A DNA stretch of 64,000 nucleotides, taken from NCBI RefSeq assembly GCF_900101115.1, contig NZ_FNFU01000006.1:1-64000 (forward strand), written 5' to 3'. Each line of letters starts with the position of its first letter. Within the stretch, counting starts at the first letter, position 1. The stretch is from Cryobacterium psychrotolerans (GTDB lineage Bacteria; Actinomycetota; Actinomycetes; Actinomycetales; Microbacteriaceae). Made by a program: the position numbers and the translations under genes. Positions 31,622 to 40,640 of the stretch are shown piece after piece. A model generated the notes under the pieces. That model made no database searches. It saw only the letters and a program-made list of their open reading frames with translations, and was not told where the DNA came from.

Positions 31622-32751
31622 CCAAAAGACTCAAAGTGCTCACTGTGGTGGGTACCCGTCCCGAGATTATCCGCCTCGCAGCGACGATCAAGAGGCTGGA
31701 CAAGCACACGGATCACGTGCTCGTTCACACCGGCCAAAATTATGATTACGAGCTCAACGAGGTTTTCTTTGAAGACCTAGGGTTGCGTCGTCCCGACCAT
31801 TTCCTCGCTGCCGATACGACTTCGCTGGGGGCCGTACTGGGTTCAATCTTGACGAAAGTCGAGGCCGTCTTGGCCGCAGAGAAGCCCGACGCGATGGTCG
31901 TCCTTGGCGACACGAACAGCTGCATCTCGGCCCTCATGGCTCGGAGAATGAAGATCCCCGTCTTCCACATGGAGGCGGGCAACCGCTGTTTCGATGAAAA
32001 CGTTCCGGAAGAAGTCAATCGCCGACTGGTCGATCATGTCGCGGATTACAACCTTGTCTACACCGAACACGCCCGACGGAATCTTCTCGCTGAAGGCATT
32101 CATCCGTCGAGGATCTTGCTCACTGGATCGCCGATGAAGGAGGTGCTCAACGCCAACGCGACCGAGATCGCAGCGAGCGACGTGCTTGACCGCCAAGGGC
32201 TCACGGCCGGAGGGTATTTCCTGGTCAGTCTGCACCGCGAGGAGAACGTCGATAATCCGGATCGTCTGACATCTGTGCTGGATGCGCTGAGCAAACTCGC
32301 CGCCGAATACTCTCTGCCCGTACTTGTCTCGACTCATCCCCGCACGCGCAACCGCCTTGCAGCTCAACCGGAGGCGTTGAAGGGCGGGCTGACGTTCCAC
32401 CCTCCGTTTGGATTCAACGACTATGTCCGGTTGCAGCAGTCAGCGAAGCTCGTTCTCTCCGACAGCGGGACAATCAGCGAGGAATCAACCATTCTCGGCT
32501 TCCCAGCAGTCACGCTTCGTGACTCCATTGAGCGGCCTGAGGCGCTCGACGCGGGGGGAATCATCACAGTAGGCGTTTCGTCCCGCGCCATTTCTGACGG
32601 GGTCCGTATCGCCCTGGAGGAATTCCGCATCGACGGTCCGACACCGCCGCCTGGGGAATATGCAATCGCAGACACGTCAAGACGGGTACTCGCCTTCCTG
32701 AGGTCAACGGTGCACAGTCACAATGCCCGAACCGGCATTCGCATGTCCTAG
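31618..32751 (+). CDS. capG: Non-hydrolysing UDP-sugar 2-epimerase (CapG/FnlC type)
   Basis: The 377-residue GT-B-fold epimerase has VLTVVGTRPEIIRLAATIKR, LVHTGQNYDYELNEVFFEDL, MVVLGDTNSCISALMARRMK, FHMEAGNRCFDENVPEEVNR and LVLSDSGTISEESTILGFPA. The NRCFDENVPEEVNRR signature separates the FnlC group from WecB. It completes UDP-N-acetyl-L-fucosamine synthesis from the CapF product. The start overlaps the capF stop (ATGA). Confidence 0.93.
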   Translation: MTKRLKVLTVVGTRPEIIRLAATIKRLDKHTDHVLVHTGQNYDYELNEVFFEDLGLRRPDHFLAADTTSLGAVLGSILTKVEAVLAAEKPDAMVVLGDTNSCISALMARRMKIPVFHMEAGNRCFDENVPEEVNRRLVDHVADYNLVYTEHARRNLLAEGIHPSRILLTGSPMKEVLNANATEIAASDVLDRQGLTAGGYFLVSLHREENVDNPDRLTSVLDALSKLAAEYSLPVLVSTHPRTRNRLAAQPEALKGGLTFHPPFGFNDYVRLQQSAKLVLSDSGTISEESTILGFPAVTLRDSIERPEALDAGGIITVGVSSRAISDGVRIALEEFRIDGPTPPPGEYAIADTSRRVLAFLRSTVHSHNARTGIRMS

Positions 32752-32762
32752 GCGCACCCGCA

Positions 32763-33851
32763 ATGACTAGACCGCGGATAGTGCAACACTCGTTCGGATC
32801 ACCGGGCTCGGGTGGGCCGATTGGCGCACTCAACAGAATCCTGAACTCTGACCTGACGAATACGTTTGAGTTTCGACACGTGGCCCAACCACGCCCCGCG
32901 GGGGGAATCAACTTGGGGCTCGTGCGCGAAATGTCACGCCAAATGCGCGAGTTTCGTCCCGACCTCGCCCACGTTCGTGGCTTGGGGAATGAGGGATTTC
33001 ACGGCGTTCTTGCGGCGAGGATGGCGGGTGTGCCGCGGATACTCGTTTCCGTTCACGGCTCTGTTGGCGACTTGGTGTATGGCGCGGGGGGGCTACGGCA
33101 GCAGATTGTTTTTCGCGGACTGGAACCATTGACCTTGCGGATGGCGTCCCACGTATCAACTGTTTGTGAGGACGCACTAAGGAAACCGATTCTTCGGCCA
33201 GTCGCACAGAAGATCATCGGGGTAGTGCCAAACGGTGTTGACCCAGTGACAGCCTCAGCGAGTGATCGTGCGGCGTCGCGACGGAGTTTAGCCATCGGAG
33301 ACGATGACATCGTCTTGATAATCGTGGCGAGACTCGTGCGAGACAAGGGCCACTTGGACTTGCTTCAAGCGCTCATGACGATTGAGTCCGGCCCGCTGGA
33401 CGCTGATGCGAAGGTTCACTTGGTCGTCGTTGGGGATGGACCCGACTCCGCAGAAATATCGCGGCAGGCGCGATTGTTGACCCGCTTTCATGTGCACTTA
33501 CTGGGCCGCCGACATGACGTGGCGGCGCTGCTAGCCGCGGCCGATATCGCTGTGATGCCGAGTTGGCACGAAAACATGTCGAATGCCCTGCTCGAGGCCA
33601 TGGCCGCTGGCCTACCGGTGGTGGTAACGAGCGTGGGAGGTAACACAGAGGTTCTCGCGCAGGGGGGAGGGCTCCTTGTGCCGCCCTCCGACGAGAGAGC
33701 CCTCGCGGAGGCGATTCGCCGTCTTCTCGTTGACGTCGCACTGAGAGAAGCTCTTGGAGTCGAGGCGCGGACGGTTTTCGAATCGAGATACACAACAGGC
33801 CACATGACCACCCGCCTCTCGGAGATCTATAATCTGATACTGGAAAGTTGA
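32763..33851 (+). CDS. Glycosyltransferase family 4
   Basis: The 362-residue GT-B enzyme begins MTRPRIVQHSFGSPGSGGPI. The C-terminal donor domain has LIIVARLVRDKGHLDLLQAL, VVVGDGPDSAEISRQARLL, HLLGRRHDVAALLAAADIAV and PSWHENMSNALLEAMAAGLP with the EX7E motif, then PVVVTSVGGNTEVL. It should add one sugar to the lipid-linked repeat unit; donor and acceptor are unknown. The gap to capG is 11 bases, in the same operon. The ribosome site is poor. Confidence 0.88.
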   Translation: MTRPRIVQHSFGSPGSGGPIGALNRILNSDLTNTFEFRHVAQPRPAGGINLGLVREMSRQMREFRPDLAHVRGLGNEGFHGVLAARMAGVPRILVSVHGSVGDLVYGAGGLRQQIVFRGLEPLTLRMASHVSTVCEDALRKPILRPVAQKIIGVVPNGVDPVTASASDRAASRRSLAIGDDDIVLIIVARLVRDKGHLDLLQALMTIESGPLDADAKVHLVVVGDGPDSAEISRQARLLTRFHVHLLGRRHDVAALLAAADIAVMPSWHENMSNALLEAMAAGLPVVVTSVGGNTEVLAQGGGLLVPPSDERALAEAIRRLLVDVALREALGVEARTVFESRYTTGHMTTRLSEIYNLILES

Positions 33852-33860
33852 CCACACACA

Positions 33861-35108
33861 ATGGACAATCCTTCGCGAAGCGATGTCGTGCTCCTCGGCT
33901 TCACGGTGCGCGACGACATCCTGGAAACCATCGCGGAGCGGAGCGCAGTATTGCCGACGCAGACACACAAGTTTGCGTGGAACCTTGTGAGAGGAATTCA
34001 GTCGGCAGGCATGCGCGTCAGTCTGGTTTCGGCGCTTCCTGTGCCTAACTACCCCGAGTATCCGGAGATCATCATCCGTTCCCGGCGCTTTGCCGAACAT
34101 GGCGTCAACGGGGTCACCTTGGGTTTCGTCAATCTACTCGTACTGAAACACCTGACTCGACTGTGCGCAGGTACTGTCCAAGGAATTCCGTTCATCGTGA
34201 GCCAGCACGCTGGGACCATGGTTGTCCACGGAGTTCACACCCCCTTCCTGCTCCTCGCCAGGCTGTTGAGGCGGGCACTCGGGCTGAAGATCTGCCTCGT
34301 CATGACCGATCCGCCGGGTTTGGTGAGGGCAGTCGATGGCCGTTTGACTCGACTACTCAAGCGCTTCGACCAAGGAATCGTGAGGAAGCTCGCTTCCGGC
34401 TTTGACGGGGTAATCGCCCTCACCTCTGCGTTGGCTGATGACTTCGCCCCCGGAGTGAACAAGTTGGTCATGGAGGGGTTCGCAGATCCTGAAATTTCGA
34501 AGGTCCCTAGGCCTTCCGGCACTCCGTCCAGCGTGTTTCGCGTCGCCTACGCTGGCGGAATCAGCGCCGAGTACGGCGTCAGCAACCTCGTCAGCGCGTT
34601 CCGAAGCTTCGCTGACCCCAACATGCGTCTCGATCTATATGGCAGGGGACCCTTGGACTTGTGGGTTCTGGAACAGAGCCGACTGGACGAGCGGATTTGT
34701 CATCACGGCGTCGTTCCACACAGTGATCTCATGCCGTTCCTTCGAGGAGCGTCGCTGCTTGTGAACCCGAGACCGGCATCCCAAGGCTTCGTGAGATACT
34801 CGTTTCCGTCGAAGCTGCTGGAGTATCTCGCTCTTGGAGTGCCTGTGGTAACGACCAGACTGTCGGGTATTCCGGACCGTTACTATTCGTATCTAGAGTT
34901 CACTGTGGACGATTCCACGGAAGCGCTCAGCGCTGCAATCTGCGCGGTCCGAGCCGATCGCTCTGCCGCAAGTGATCGCGCAGTCCTCGGCCAGCGCTTT
35001 GTGATGAGCGAGAAGTCTCTACATGCCCAAGGGAAGCGCATCGCAATCTTCCTTCAAAGCCTCAACGCGCCAAGACAGCCAGATCGGACGCTTAGCGAGT
35101 CGGTCTAG
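33861..35108 (+). CDS. Glycosyltransferase family 4 (divergent)
   Basis: 415 residues of GT-B type. The acceptor domain contains FIVSQHAGTMVVHGVHTPFL and LKICLVMTDPPGLVR. The donor domain has RVAYAGGISAEYGVSNLVSA, DLYGRGPLDLWVLEQ, HHGVVPHSDLMPFLRGASLL, NPRPASQGFVRYSFPSKLLE and YLALGVPVVTTRLSGIP. The F(P)SKLLEYLALG segment is typical of GT4 capsule enzymes. It is the last intact gene of the plus-strand arm and is weakly spaced (9 bases) from the previous GT. Substrate unknown. Confidence 0.82.
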   Translation: MDNPSRSDVVLLGFTVRDDILETIAERSAVLPTQTHKFAWNLVRGIQSAGMRVSLVSALPVPNYPEYPEIIIRSRRFAEHGVNGVTLGFVNLLVLKHLTRLCAGTVQGIPFIVSQHAGTMVVHGVHTPFLLLARLLRRALGLKICLVMTDPPGLVRAVDGRLTRLLKRFDQGIVRKLASGFDGVIALTSALADDFAPGVNKLVMEGFADPEISKVPRPSGTPSSVFRVAYAGGISAEYGVSNLVSAFRSFADPNMRLDLYGRGPLDLWVLEQSRLDERICHHGVVPHSDLMPFLRGASLLVNPRPASQGFVRYSFPSKLLEYLALGVPVVTTRLSGIPDRYYSYLEFTVDDSTEALSAAICAVRADRSAASDRAVLGQRFVMSEKSLHAQGKRIAIFLQSLNAPRQPDRTLSESV

Positions 35109-35201
35109 TCGAGTGTCTTTCTCGCGCGCGCCTTTCTTAAGGAACCGATGGGTGATCGGCGAATATGGCGGCGACGGCGTGGCGTCACTCGCTCGCCGTG
35201 A
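35109..35201. other. Short gap between convergent genes
   Basis: 93 bases between the end of the plus-strand GT operon and the stop of the acyltransferase fragment. No clear terminator hairpin was seen. Confidence 0.4.
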
Positions 35202-35425
35202 CTAAAGCCGTGGGGTGTCGGCCATTGCGGACCGAAGAAATTCACGCACGTTGGATTCCTGTGATTGCGTCCACGCGAAAGACAAATGACCCGGGTCTGC
35301 ATATACCGGAATCGATCCAATCTTCACGGCGCAAAACTGGCGATCGCAAAGCTTGTCAATTGTGTTGAACAGGTGGGTCCCCCAAGTGAGTCGCGCGCCG
35401 CGCAATGCAGCGATTGACTCAAGTG
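35202..35425 (-). pseudogene. Acyltransferase (OafA/YrhL type), C-terminal SGNH fragment
   Basis: On the minus strand about 70 residues follow the IS21 end: IAALRGARLTWGTHLFNTID, KLCDRQFCAVKIGSIPVYAD and GHLSFAWTQSQESNVREFLR, with a stop at 35202. This is the tail of the periplasmic SGNH domain of membrane acyltransferase-3 proteins, including the catalytic-region Asp-x2-His as DPGHLS. The N-terminal part lies beyond the IS element at 37562-38018. Most of the gene between these ends is gone. Confidence 0.82.
35420..35425 (+). repeat. IS21 target-site duplication, left
   Basis: CAAGTG immediately before the IS21 left end, identical to 37562-37567. Confidence 0.85.
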
Positions 35426-35477
35426 TGTTAACGCCGACTGAAAACAGGGCCAGAAACGCCAACTGAAAATAGGGCCA
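35426..35477 (+). repeat. IS21 left end with two subterminal repeats
   Basis: Repeat L1 is GCCGACTGAAAACAGGGCCA and L2 is GCCAACTGAAAATAGGGCCA, differing at two bases. They mirror the right-end repeats and are expected IstA binding sites. Confidence 0.85.
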
Positions 35478-35493
35478 CCAACCATTATGGAAG

Positions 35494-36735
35494 GTGATCA
35501 AATTGGATGATTGGGCAAAGATTCGCCACCTGCATTCGACGGGGAAGCACTCGAAGCGGGAGATAGCCCGGCTGGTCGGGGTGTCCCGGGGAACGGTGGA
35601 TCGAGCGCTGGCCGTGGACCGGGCACCGACGTATCAACGGGAGCCGACCGGGTCGAGCTTCGACGCGTTCGCCGCCCAGGTGCGGGGGTTGCTCGCGGCG
35701 ACGCCGACGATGCCGGCCGCGACCGCGGCCGAGCGGGTGGGCTGGTCAGGGTCTCCGTCGCTCTTCCGGGCCAAGGTCGCCGAGCTCCGACCGGACTACG
35801 TCGTGCCGGACCCCGCGGACCGGCTCGTGCACCCGCCCGGGTTCCAGGTCCAGTGCGACCTGTGGTTCCCGCACGAGGACCTGCCGCTCGGCCATGACCA
35901 GATCGACACGCCACCGGTGTTGGTGATGACGTCGACGTTTTCCGGGTTCATTCAGGGGCGCATGTTGCCGACCCGGACGACGCCGGATCTGCTCGGCGGA
36001 ATGTGGTCGTTGGTGCAGGAAGCTGGGGCGGTTCCGACCCGGTTGACCTGGGACAACGAGTCGGGCATCGGGCGCGGCAAACTGACCGAGCCCGCCTCCG
36101 CGTTCGCCGGCACCCTCGGCACCCAGATCAAGCTGTTGAAAGCCCGGGACCCCGAGTCCAAGGGCATGGTCGAGCGGATGAACCAGTTCTTCCGCAGCCG
36201 CTTCATGTCAGGCCGGGCATTCACCTCGCCCGACGACTTCAACGAGCAGCTCGCCGCCTGGCTGCCGGTCGCGAACAACCGGCTCTCCCGGTCCCGCAGA
36301 GGCCGGCCCAACGACCTGATCAGCATCGATCGAGCCGCGATGCGGGGCTTGCCGCCGATGGCGCCGGAGGTCGTGTTCCGTAACAGCGTCCGGTTGCCGC
36401 GGGACTACTACGTTCGCGCGTTCAGCAACGACTACTCCGTCGACCCGACCATGATCGGCCGCGTCGTGGACGTCAGCGCGAGCCTGGACACCGTCTCTGT
36501 TCACCACGACGGCGTCCTCATCGCCGAACATCGCCGGAAGTGGGCTCGTCAACTGACCGTGACCGACCCCGCGCACGTTGCCCGCGCGGCCGAGTTGCGC
36601 GCCCAGTTCCAAGCCCAACGCGCCCGCCGGCCCACCGTCACGGCGGTCGTCGAGACGGCGTCGCTGGCCCGTTACGACGAGCTGTTCCGGGTTGACATTG
36701 AGACCGCCCCGACCGAGTTGGCGGTCGCGTCGTGA
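35494..36735 (+). CDS. istA: IS21-family transposase IstA
   Basis: The 413-residue transposase has an N-terminal HTH (KHSKREIARLVGVSRGTVDR, residues 18-37) followed by a DDE integrase core with VQCDLWFPHEDLP, PTRLTWDNESGIG and DPESKGMVERMNQFFRSRF (catalytic Asp, Asp, Glu). A C-terminal beta domain follows (DYYVRAFSNDYSVDPTMIGR). The GTG start is at 35494. The stop overlaps the istB GTG by 4 bases, the normal translational coupling in IS21. No frameshift or premature stop is seen. Confidence 0.95.
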   Translation: MIKLDDWAKIRHLHSTGKHSKREIARLVGVSRGTVDRALAVDRAPTYQREPTGSSFDAFAAQVRGLLAATPTMPAATAAERVGWSGSPSLFRAKVAELRPDYVVPDPADRLVHPPGFQVQCDLWFPHEDLPLGHDQIDTPPVLVMTSTFSGFIQGRMLPTRTTPDLLGGMWSLVQEAGAVPTRLTWDNESGIGRGKLTEPASAFAGTLGTQIKLLKARDPESKGMVERMNQFFRSRFMSGRAFTSPDDFNEQLAAWLPVANNRLSRSRRGRPNDLISIDRAAMRGLPPMAPEVVFRNSVRLPRDYYVRAFSNDYSVDPTMIGRVVDVSASLDTVSVHHDGVLIAEHRRKWARQLTVTDPAHVARAAELRAQFQAQRARRPTVTAVVETASLARYDELFRVDIETAPTELAVAS

Positions 36736-37496
36736 TCGGTCCGGAAGCGGCATCGCAGATCGAGTACTACGCCCGCGCGCTGCGGGCTCCCCGGATCAGC
36801 GAAGCGTTCCGGCGGCTGGGCGAACAGGCCCGGGACGCGGGCTGGTCTCACGAGGAGTACTTGGCCGCGGTGCTCTCCAAGGAGGTCTCCGAACGCGAAG
36901 CCTCCGGCGCCGGGCTGCGGATCAAGGCCGCCCGGTTCCCCGGCCATAAGACGCTCGAGGACTTCAACTTCGACCACCAGCCCTCAGCGGATCGGAACCT
37001 GGTCGCGCACCTGGGCACGAGCGTGTTCCTCACCGAAGCGAAGAACGTGGTCCTGCTCGGCCCACCCGGGACCGGGAAAACGCACCTCGCCGTCGGCATC
37101 GGGATCAAGGCCGCCAAAGCCGGCCACCGGGTCCTCTTCGACACCGCGACCGGCTGGGTGAGTCGTCTGCAAGAGGCCCACTCGCGGGGGAAACTCGCCG
37201 CCGAACTGATCCGGTTGCTCCGCTACAGTCTGCTGATCGTCGACGAGGTCGGCTACATCCCCTTTGACCAGGACGCCGCGAACTTGTTCTTCCAGCTCGT
37301 GTCATCCCGCTACGAACACGCGTCACTGATCATGACGAGCAACCTGCCGTTCGCCCGCTGGGGCGACGTGTTCGGAGACCTCACCATCGCTTCCGCCATG
37401 ATCGACCGCATCGTTCACCATGCCGACGTGATCAGCCTCAAGGGCAACAGTTACCGGCTCAAGCAACACCAACCCGCCGCGACTACGGCACACTAG
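36732..37496 (+). CDS. istB: IS21-family helper ATPase IstB
   Basis: The 254-residue AAA+ ATPase related to DnaA/DnaC has Walker A LLGPPGTGKTHLAVGIGIKA, Walker B LLIVDEVGYIPFD, sensor-1 LIMTSNLPFARWGDVFGD and sensor-2 region MIDRIVHHADVI. It assembles on target DNA and stimulates IstA-mediated integration. GTG start, coupled to istA. Confidence 0.95.
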   Translation: MIGPEAASQIEYYARALRAPRISEAFRRLGEQARDAGWSHEEYLAAVLSKEVSEREASGAGLRIKAARFPGHKTLEDFNFDHQPSADRNLVAHLGTSVFLTEAKNVVLLGPPGTGKTHLAVGIGIKAAKAGHRVLFDTATGWVSRLQEAHSRGKLAAELIRLLRYSLLIVDEVGYIPFDQDAANLFFQLVSSRYEHASLIMTSNLPFARWGDVFGDLTIASAMIDRIVHHADVISLKGNSYRLKQHQPAATTAH

Positions 37497-37510
37497 AACC
37501 ACACGAGAGT

Positions 37511-37561
37511 GGCCCTATTTTCAGTTGGCAGAAATGGCCCTATTTTCGGTTGGCGTTAACA
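37511..37561 (-). repeat. IS21 right end with two subterminal repeats
   Basis: Reverse-complemented, this reads TGTTAACGCC followed by two copies of GCCAACYGAAAATAGGGCCA separated by TTTCT. It matches the left-end repeats. Confidence 0.85.
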
Positions 37562-37567
37562 CAAGTG
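37562..37567 (+). repeat. IS21 target-site duplication, right
   Basis: CAAGTG immediately after the IS21 right end, identical to 35420-35425. Confidence 0.85.
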
Positions 37568-38018
37568 CTGCTTTTTGTGCAGCAGGGGCTGTTGGTCGAT
37601 GCTGTTGCCAAAGTAATCGGACGCCTGTGCAGCGAACAAAACATTCGACAGGTATAGAACAGATGCGCCAGCCTGCTGCGCCAGCGACTTCCACTCGAGT
37701 GGCGAGAGAATGACGAGCCCGGCTAAAACAGTAGCCACAATCAATACTGAGAGCGCGGGGGTCAGGCGGCGAAGTCGCGCTGCCCAGAAAGCACGAAGGT
37801 CAAGTCTTCCGGGCCGGTCGACTTCACGCAGAAGGTTGGCCGAAATCACCCGAAATGATGAAGAAAACATCGACGCCGGTGAATCCCCCTTCGAAGCCAG
37901 GAAGCGCGGTATGAAAAGCAACCACCGGCACAATGGCAAGCGCTCGCAAGCCGTTTATGTTCGGACGGAAGTGAGGTTTCTCACTCGGCGAGGATGGTTC
38001 GCTTCCTGCTCCGCGCAT
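37562..38018 (-). pseudogene. Acyltransferase (OafA/YrhL type), frameshifted N-terminal fragment
   Basis: From ATG 38018 the frame reads HFRPNINGLRALAIVPVVAF, then GGFTGVDVFFIISG. It goes out of frame there, where about 5 bases are missing before the expected SANLLREVD. The next frame continues NLLREVDRPGRLDLRAFWAA, RLRRLTPALSVLIVA and YFGNSIDQQPLLH, where the family continues with FWSLAVEEQ but this sequence ends at the IS21 junction. The start overlaps the stop of the upstream GT gene (TAATG), so it was the last gene of the minus-strand arm. It would have O-acetylated the polysaccharide. Confidence 0.88.
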
Positions 38019-39241
38019 TAGCTTCGCCCACTTGCTTCTCGCTGTGCCAAACAGCGGATCAGGAAGTCATGAATGGAACCGGCGTATCGCTCAGGTGAAA
38101 ACTTCTCGCTGGCTTCGCGTGCAATAGAGCCGCGGTCGAAGCTGTACGGCTCCCGCAGTACCTCAGACACAGTTCGAACTAGCGAGGGGAGTTCCGCGGA
38201 AGGAACCACTCTTGCGTTGCTCCTATCGACCAAGAAGTCCGCCAAGTCACTTGTTATGTTCGCCATGACTGGAGTGCCCAGTAGCAAGCTCTCTGGGACC
38301 TTTGAGGGGAAACCGGCTTGAGCGTACCGTTGTTCCCGTCTCTGCAGGACTGAGAAGTGACTACCTGCAATTATTCGGCGGGCCTCTCCTGATGGGAGGC
38401 GCCCCAGGAACTCTACGCATTCGTTGTCGATCGAATCAGCAAGATCTGCCCCAAGTAGGGTTTTCGCAGCGCTATTGCTTAACCCGACGATCTTGATACT
38501 CAGCTGCGTAGCGTCCAGCGCGAGTTCGCCCGGCAAGCGAACGAGGTTCCGAAGCGATTGTTGGTCCTTCCTCCCGGGTGAGCCTACGTAGCACAGCCGC
38601 ATGGGGCGATCGCGCAACGCGGGGCTGTCCGCGTCCCTTGGCAGCGTGAACAGAGGGGGAACTCGCAGGGTAGGAAGCCGGTTTCGATTGAAATGCTGTT
38701 CAAGGAAGCGGCTGATCACAATCACGCCGTCTGCCCGAAACGCGGCAAGGCGCATTGACACGGCATTCGCAGCGGCGAAGGGCCCGAGCCTCCCGCCCGG
38801 GAGATGCGACGACTGGTACCACTCGACAGCGTCAATGACGAGTGGAATCCGTCGGCGGCGTGCCAGCGGAATCAGGCGCATCAGATAGCCGAGTGATGTG
38901 CCGTAAGTGAGGATGACATCTGGGGCTGGGTCCATTTCCTGAATCCACGCGCGGGTGGCCGCGCCCCAGGTAAGGCCTCGCCAGATTCGTTGGACTTTCG
39001 GCCAACTGGGATCTGGCACCTCAGCCAGCCGGGTGACGGACGTGCCGGGGATATCGTGGTCTTGAGTCAAGGCGTGACCGCGTCCAGCGGATCCAACGCT
39101 CACTCGGTCCCCGGCCCCATTCAGCGCGTGAATGATCCCGGCCATGCGCTGCGCATCGGCTGAAGCTGACGGAAAATCGACCGGGCCGACATACGCGACA
39201 TGTAACGGTCGGCGCGGGGAGGGTGATTCATGCTCTTCCAC
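38018..39241 (-). CDS. Glycosyltransferase family 4
   Basis: The 407-residue GT-B enzyme has an acceptor domain with HVAYVGPVDFPSASADAQRM and VIDAVEWYQSSHLPGGRLGP. The donor domain has RLCYVGSPGRKDQQSLRNLV, EFLGRLPSGEARRIIAGSHF, QAGFPSKVPESLLLGTPVMA and SDLADFLVD. The PSKVPESL(L)xGTP pattern is the donor-binding EX7E region of GT4. It belongs to the minus-strand operon and overlaps the flippase gene upstream by 14 bases. Donor unknown. Confidence 0.85.
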   Translation of the reverse strand: MEEHESPSPRRPLHVAYVGPVDFPSASADAQRMAGIIHALNGAGDRVSVGSAGRGHALTQDHDIPGTSVTRLAEVPDPSWPKVQRIWRGLTWGAATRAWIQEMDPAPDVILTYGTSLGYLMRLIPLARRRRIPLVIDAVEWYQSSHLPGGRLGPFAAANAVSMRLAAFRADGVIVISRFLEQHFNRNRLPTLRVPPLFTLPRDADSPALRDRPMRLCYVGSPGRKDQQSLRNLVRLPGELALDATQLSIKIVGLSNSAAKTLLGADLADSIDNECVEFLGRLPSGEARRIIAGSHFSVLQRREQRYAQAGFPSKVPESLLLGTPVMANITSDLADFLVDRSNARVVPSAELPSLVRTVSEVLREPYSFDRGSIAREASEKFSPERYAGSIHDFLIRCLAQREASGRS

Positions 39242-40595
39242 TTGTCGCCGCCCGTCGCATCGTGGCTCTGTAGCCGAGCAGCGCTGCCGGAACGATGAAG
39301 GTCACGTAAGCGACTACTCCCGCGAGGGGGATGCCAGGCAATCCGAACAGCGAGTACGACATGAACTTGAGTGGTACCGACAGAAGCGCGAAGAGCGTCC
39401 AGCCGACGAACTGATAGCGAAGGAGTCCGGCGCTGTTTTGCACGCTGAAATAGGGTGACGCGAATGCCATCACTATCGACCACAACACCAAACTGACAGC
39501 CAGAGTCAGCGAGATAGTGTGTCCGTTGCCCAACCAGAGGGAGGTGATGAAATCCCGTCCGAACACAAGAATCACACCGCCGATGCCTACCGCACCCACG
39601 GAGAGGAGCATCATTGTTTTGGTCGCGCGTCTGACCCAGTCGGTATCCCCTCGGGCGAGAGCATCGCCATTTGCAGGCCACAGCGGCAACGCCACGAGCG
39701 TGATGGCGAGTGCGAGTAACGAGAATAGTTTCGTAGTCACCGAAAACTCGCTCACTGTTTCAAGGTCGCTGACGTTCGCGAGGATGAGGTTGTCAACGTT
39801 AAGTGAAAGAGAAGTCAGAATAGAGAGAAAAAAGAACGCAAGGCCAACTCGCAGGAGGGAGGCCACGGTGCCGGAAGAAGCGTCGCGGAATGTGGGGGTG
39901 AGTTCCCGGTGTTCGAGCGCGTAGTAGATAACATTGTTTATCAGAATCACTGCGGGACTGGAGAACACCGCTGCGGCAATGATGGCCCCATAACCCAAGC
40001 CAAGGAATGCAGCAGCATAAACGGTAAGGACTGTGAGAGCAGAGCCCGCGACTTGCCAGACGTTACTTTTCCACGCCTCTTGGAAGGCGTATTGCACGCG
40101 CTGAACGAGGGAAAGTGGAATCGTTATCGCAAATGCAGACAGACAGAGGCCGGCAACAAGTTCGATGGCGCCTGGATCGAGGTCATTGCTCGCCCGCGTG
40201 AAGTGGGTCCAGTCGAGGGCCGGGAGCACTAACCAAATGATAGCCAAGAGGAGGAGGGCAATCCCGCCCAGCGCCACGTAGGCCGTGCTAATTAGGGACT
40301 TTGCCTTCGCGAAGTCACGTGTCGCCGCCGCCGCGGCGAGACGTGTGAGTAGCCCGTTTCCTAATCCGAGATCTGCGAACATCGCCATTGCCGTGATCGA
40401 GGTAACGATCATCCAAAAGCCGAATAAGTCCGCCCCCAGGTATCTTAAAGTGACTGGAATCGTCAGGAGCGGAGCGGCGAGCGTCAGTAGGCGAGACCCC
40501 AGGCCAGTCGCTATCCCAAGCGCGAGCGCCTTCGTTCGTGCCTTGCCGTGGATCTCGGGTCCATCTGCAACGGAGGAAGCCGTTGGCCCGCTCAA
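39228..40595 (-). CDS. wzx: Wzx-type polysaccharide flippase (MOP superfamily)
   Basis: The 455-residue polytopic protein has about 12-14 hydrophobic helices (for example LLTLAAPLLTIPVTLRYLGA, VASLLRVGLAFFFLSILTSL, LLALAITLVALPLWPANGDA). The PST/MATE-like topology and context, with GTs, polymerase and initiating transferase nearby, indicate the flippase that moves undecaprenyl-PP-linked repeat units across the membrane. Family sequences are too divergent for substrate prediction. The start at 40595 is a plausible Met; a GGTCCATC stretch upstream gives no strong ribosome site. Confidence 0.88.
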   Translation of the reverse strand: MSGPTASSVADGPEIHGKARTKALALGIATGLGSRLLTLAAPLLTIPVTLRYLGADLFGFWMIVTSITAMAMFADLGLGNGLLTRLAAAAATRDFAKAKSLISTAYVALGGIALLLLAIIWLVLPALDWTHFTRASNDLDPGAIELVAGLCLSAFAITIPLSLVQRVQYAFQEAWKSNVWQVAGSALTVLTVYAAAFLGLGYGAIIAAAVFSSPAVILINNVIYYALEHRELTPTFRDASSGTVASLLRVGLAFFFLSILTSLSLNVDNLILANVSDLETVSEFSVTTKLFSLLALAITLVALPLWPANGDALARGDTDWVRRATKTMMLLSVGAVGIGGVILVFGRDFITSLWLGNGHTISLTLAVSLVLWSIVMAFASPYFSVQNSAGLLRYQFVGWTLFALLSVPLKFMSYSLFGLPGIPLAGVVAYVTFIVPAALLGYRATMRRAATSGRA

Positions 40596-40640
40596 GACAC
40601 TCTCCGCGCACGGGCTTGACTAGCAGGTGTTAGCAAGCGC

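Larger units (their letters stand above)
35426..37561 (+). mobile_element. Complete IS21-family insertion sequence (2136 bp)
   Basis: Both ends begin with TGTTAACGCC (left at 35426; right end reverse-complemented at 37561). Each end carries two ~22-bp subterminal repeats of the form GCCRACYGAAAAYAGGGCCA, the multiple-repeat end structure known for IS21 and bound by IstA. It encodes istA (35494-36735) and istB (36732-37496), both intact. A 6-bp target duplication CAAGTG flanks it exactly (35420-35425 and 37562-37567). It is inserted in a minus-strand acyltransferase gene. All parts look functional, so recent insertion is likely. Confidence 0.95.
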
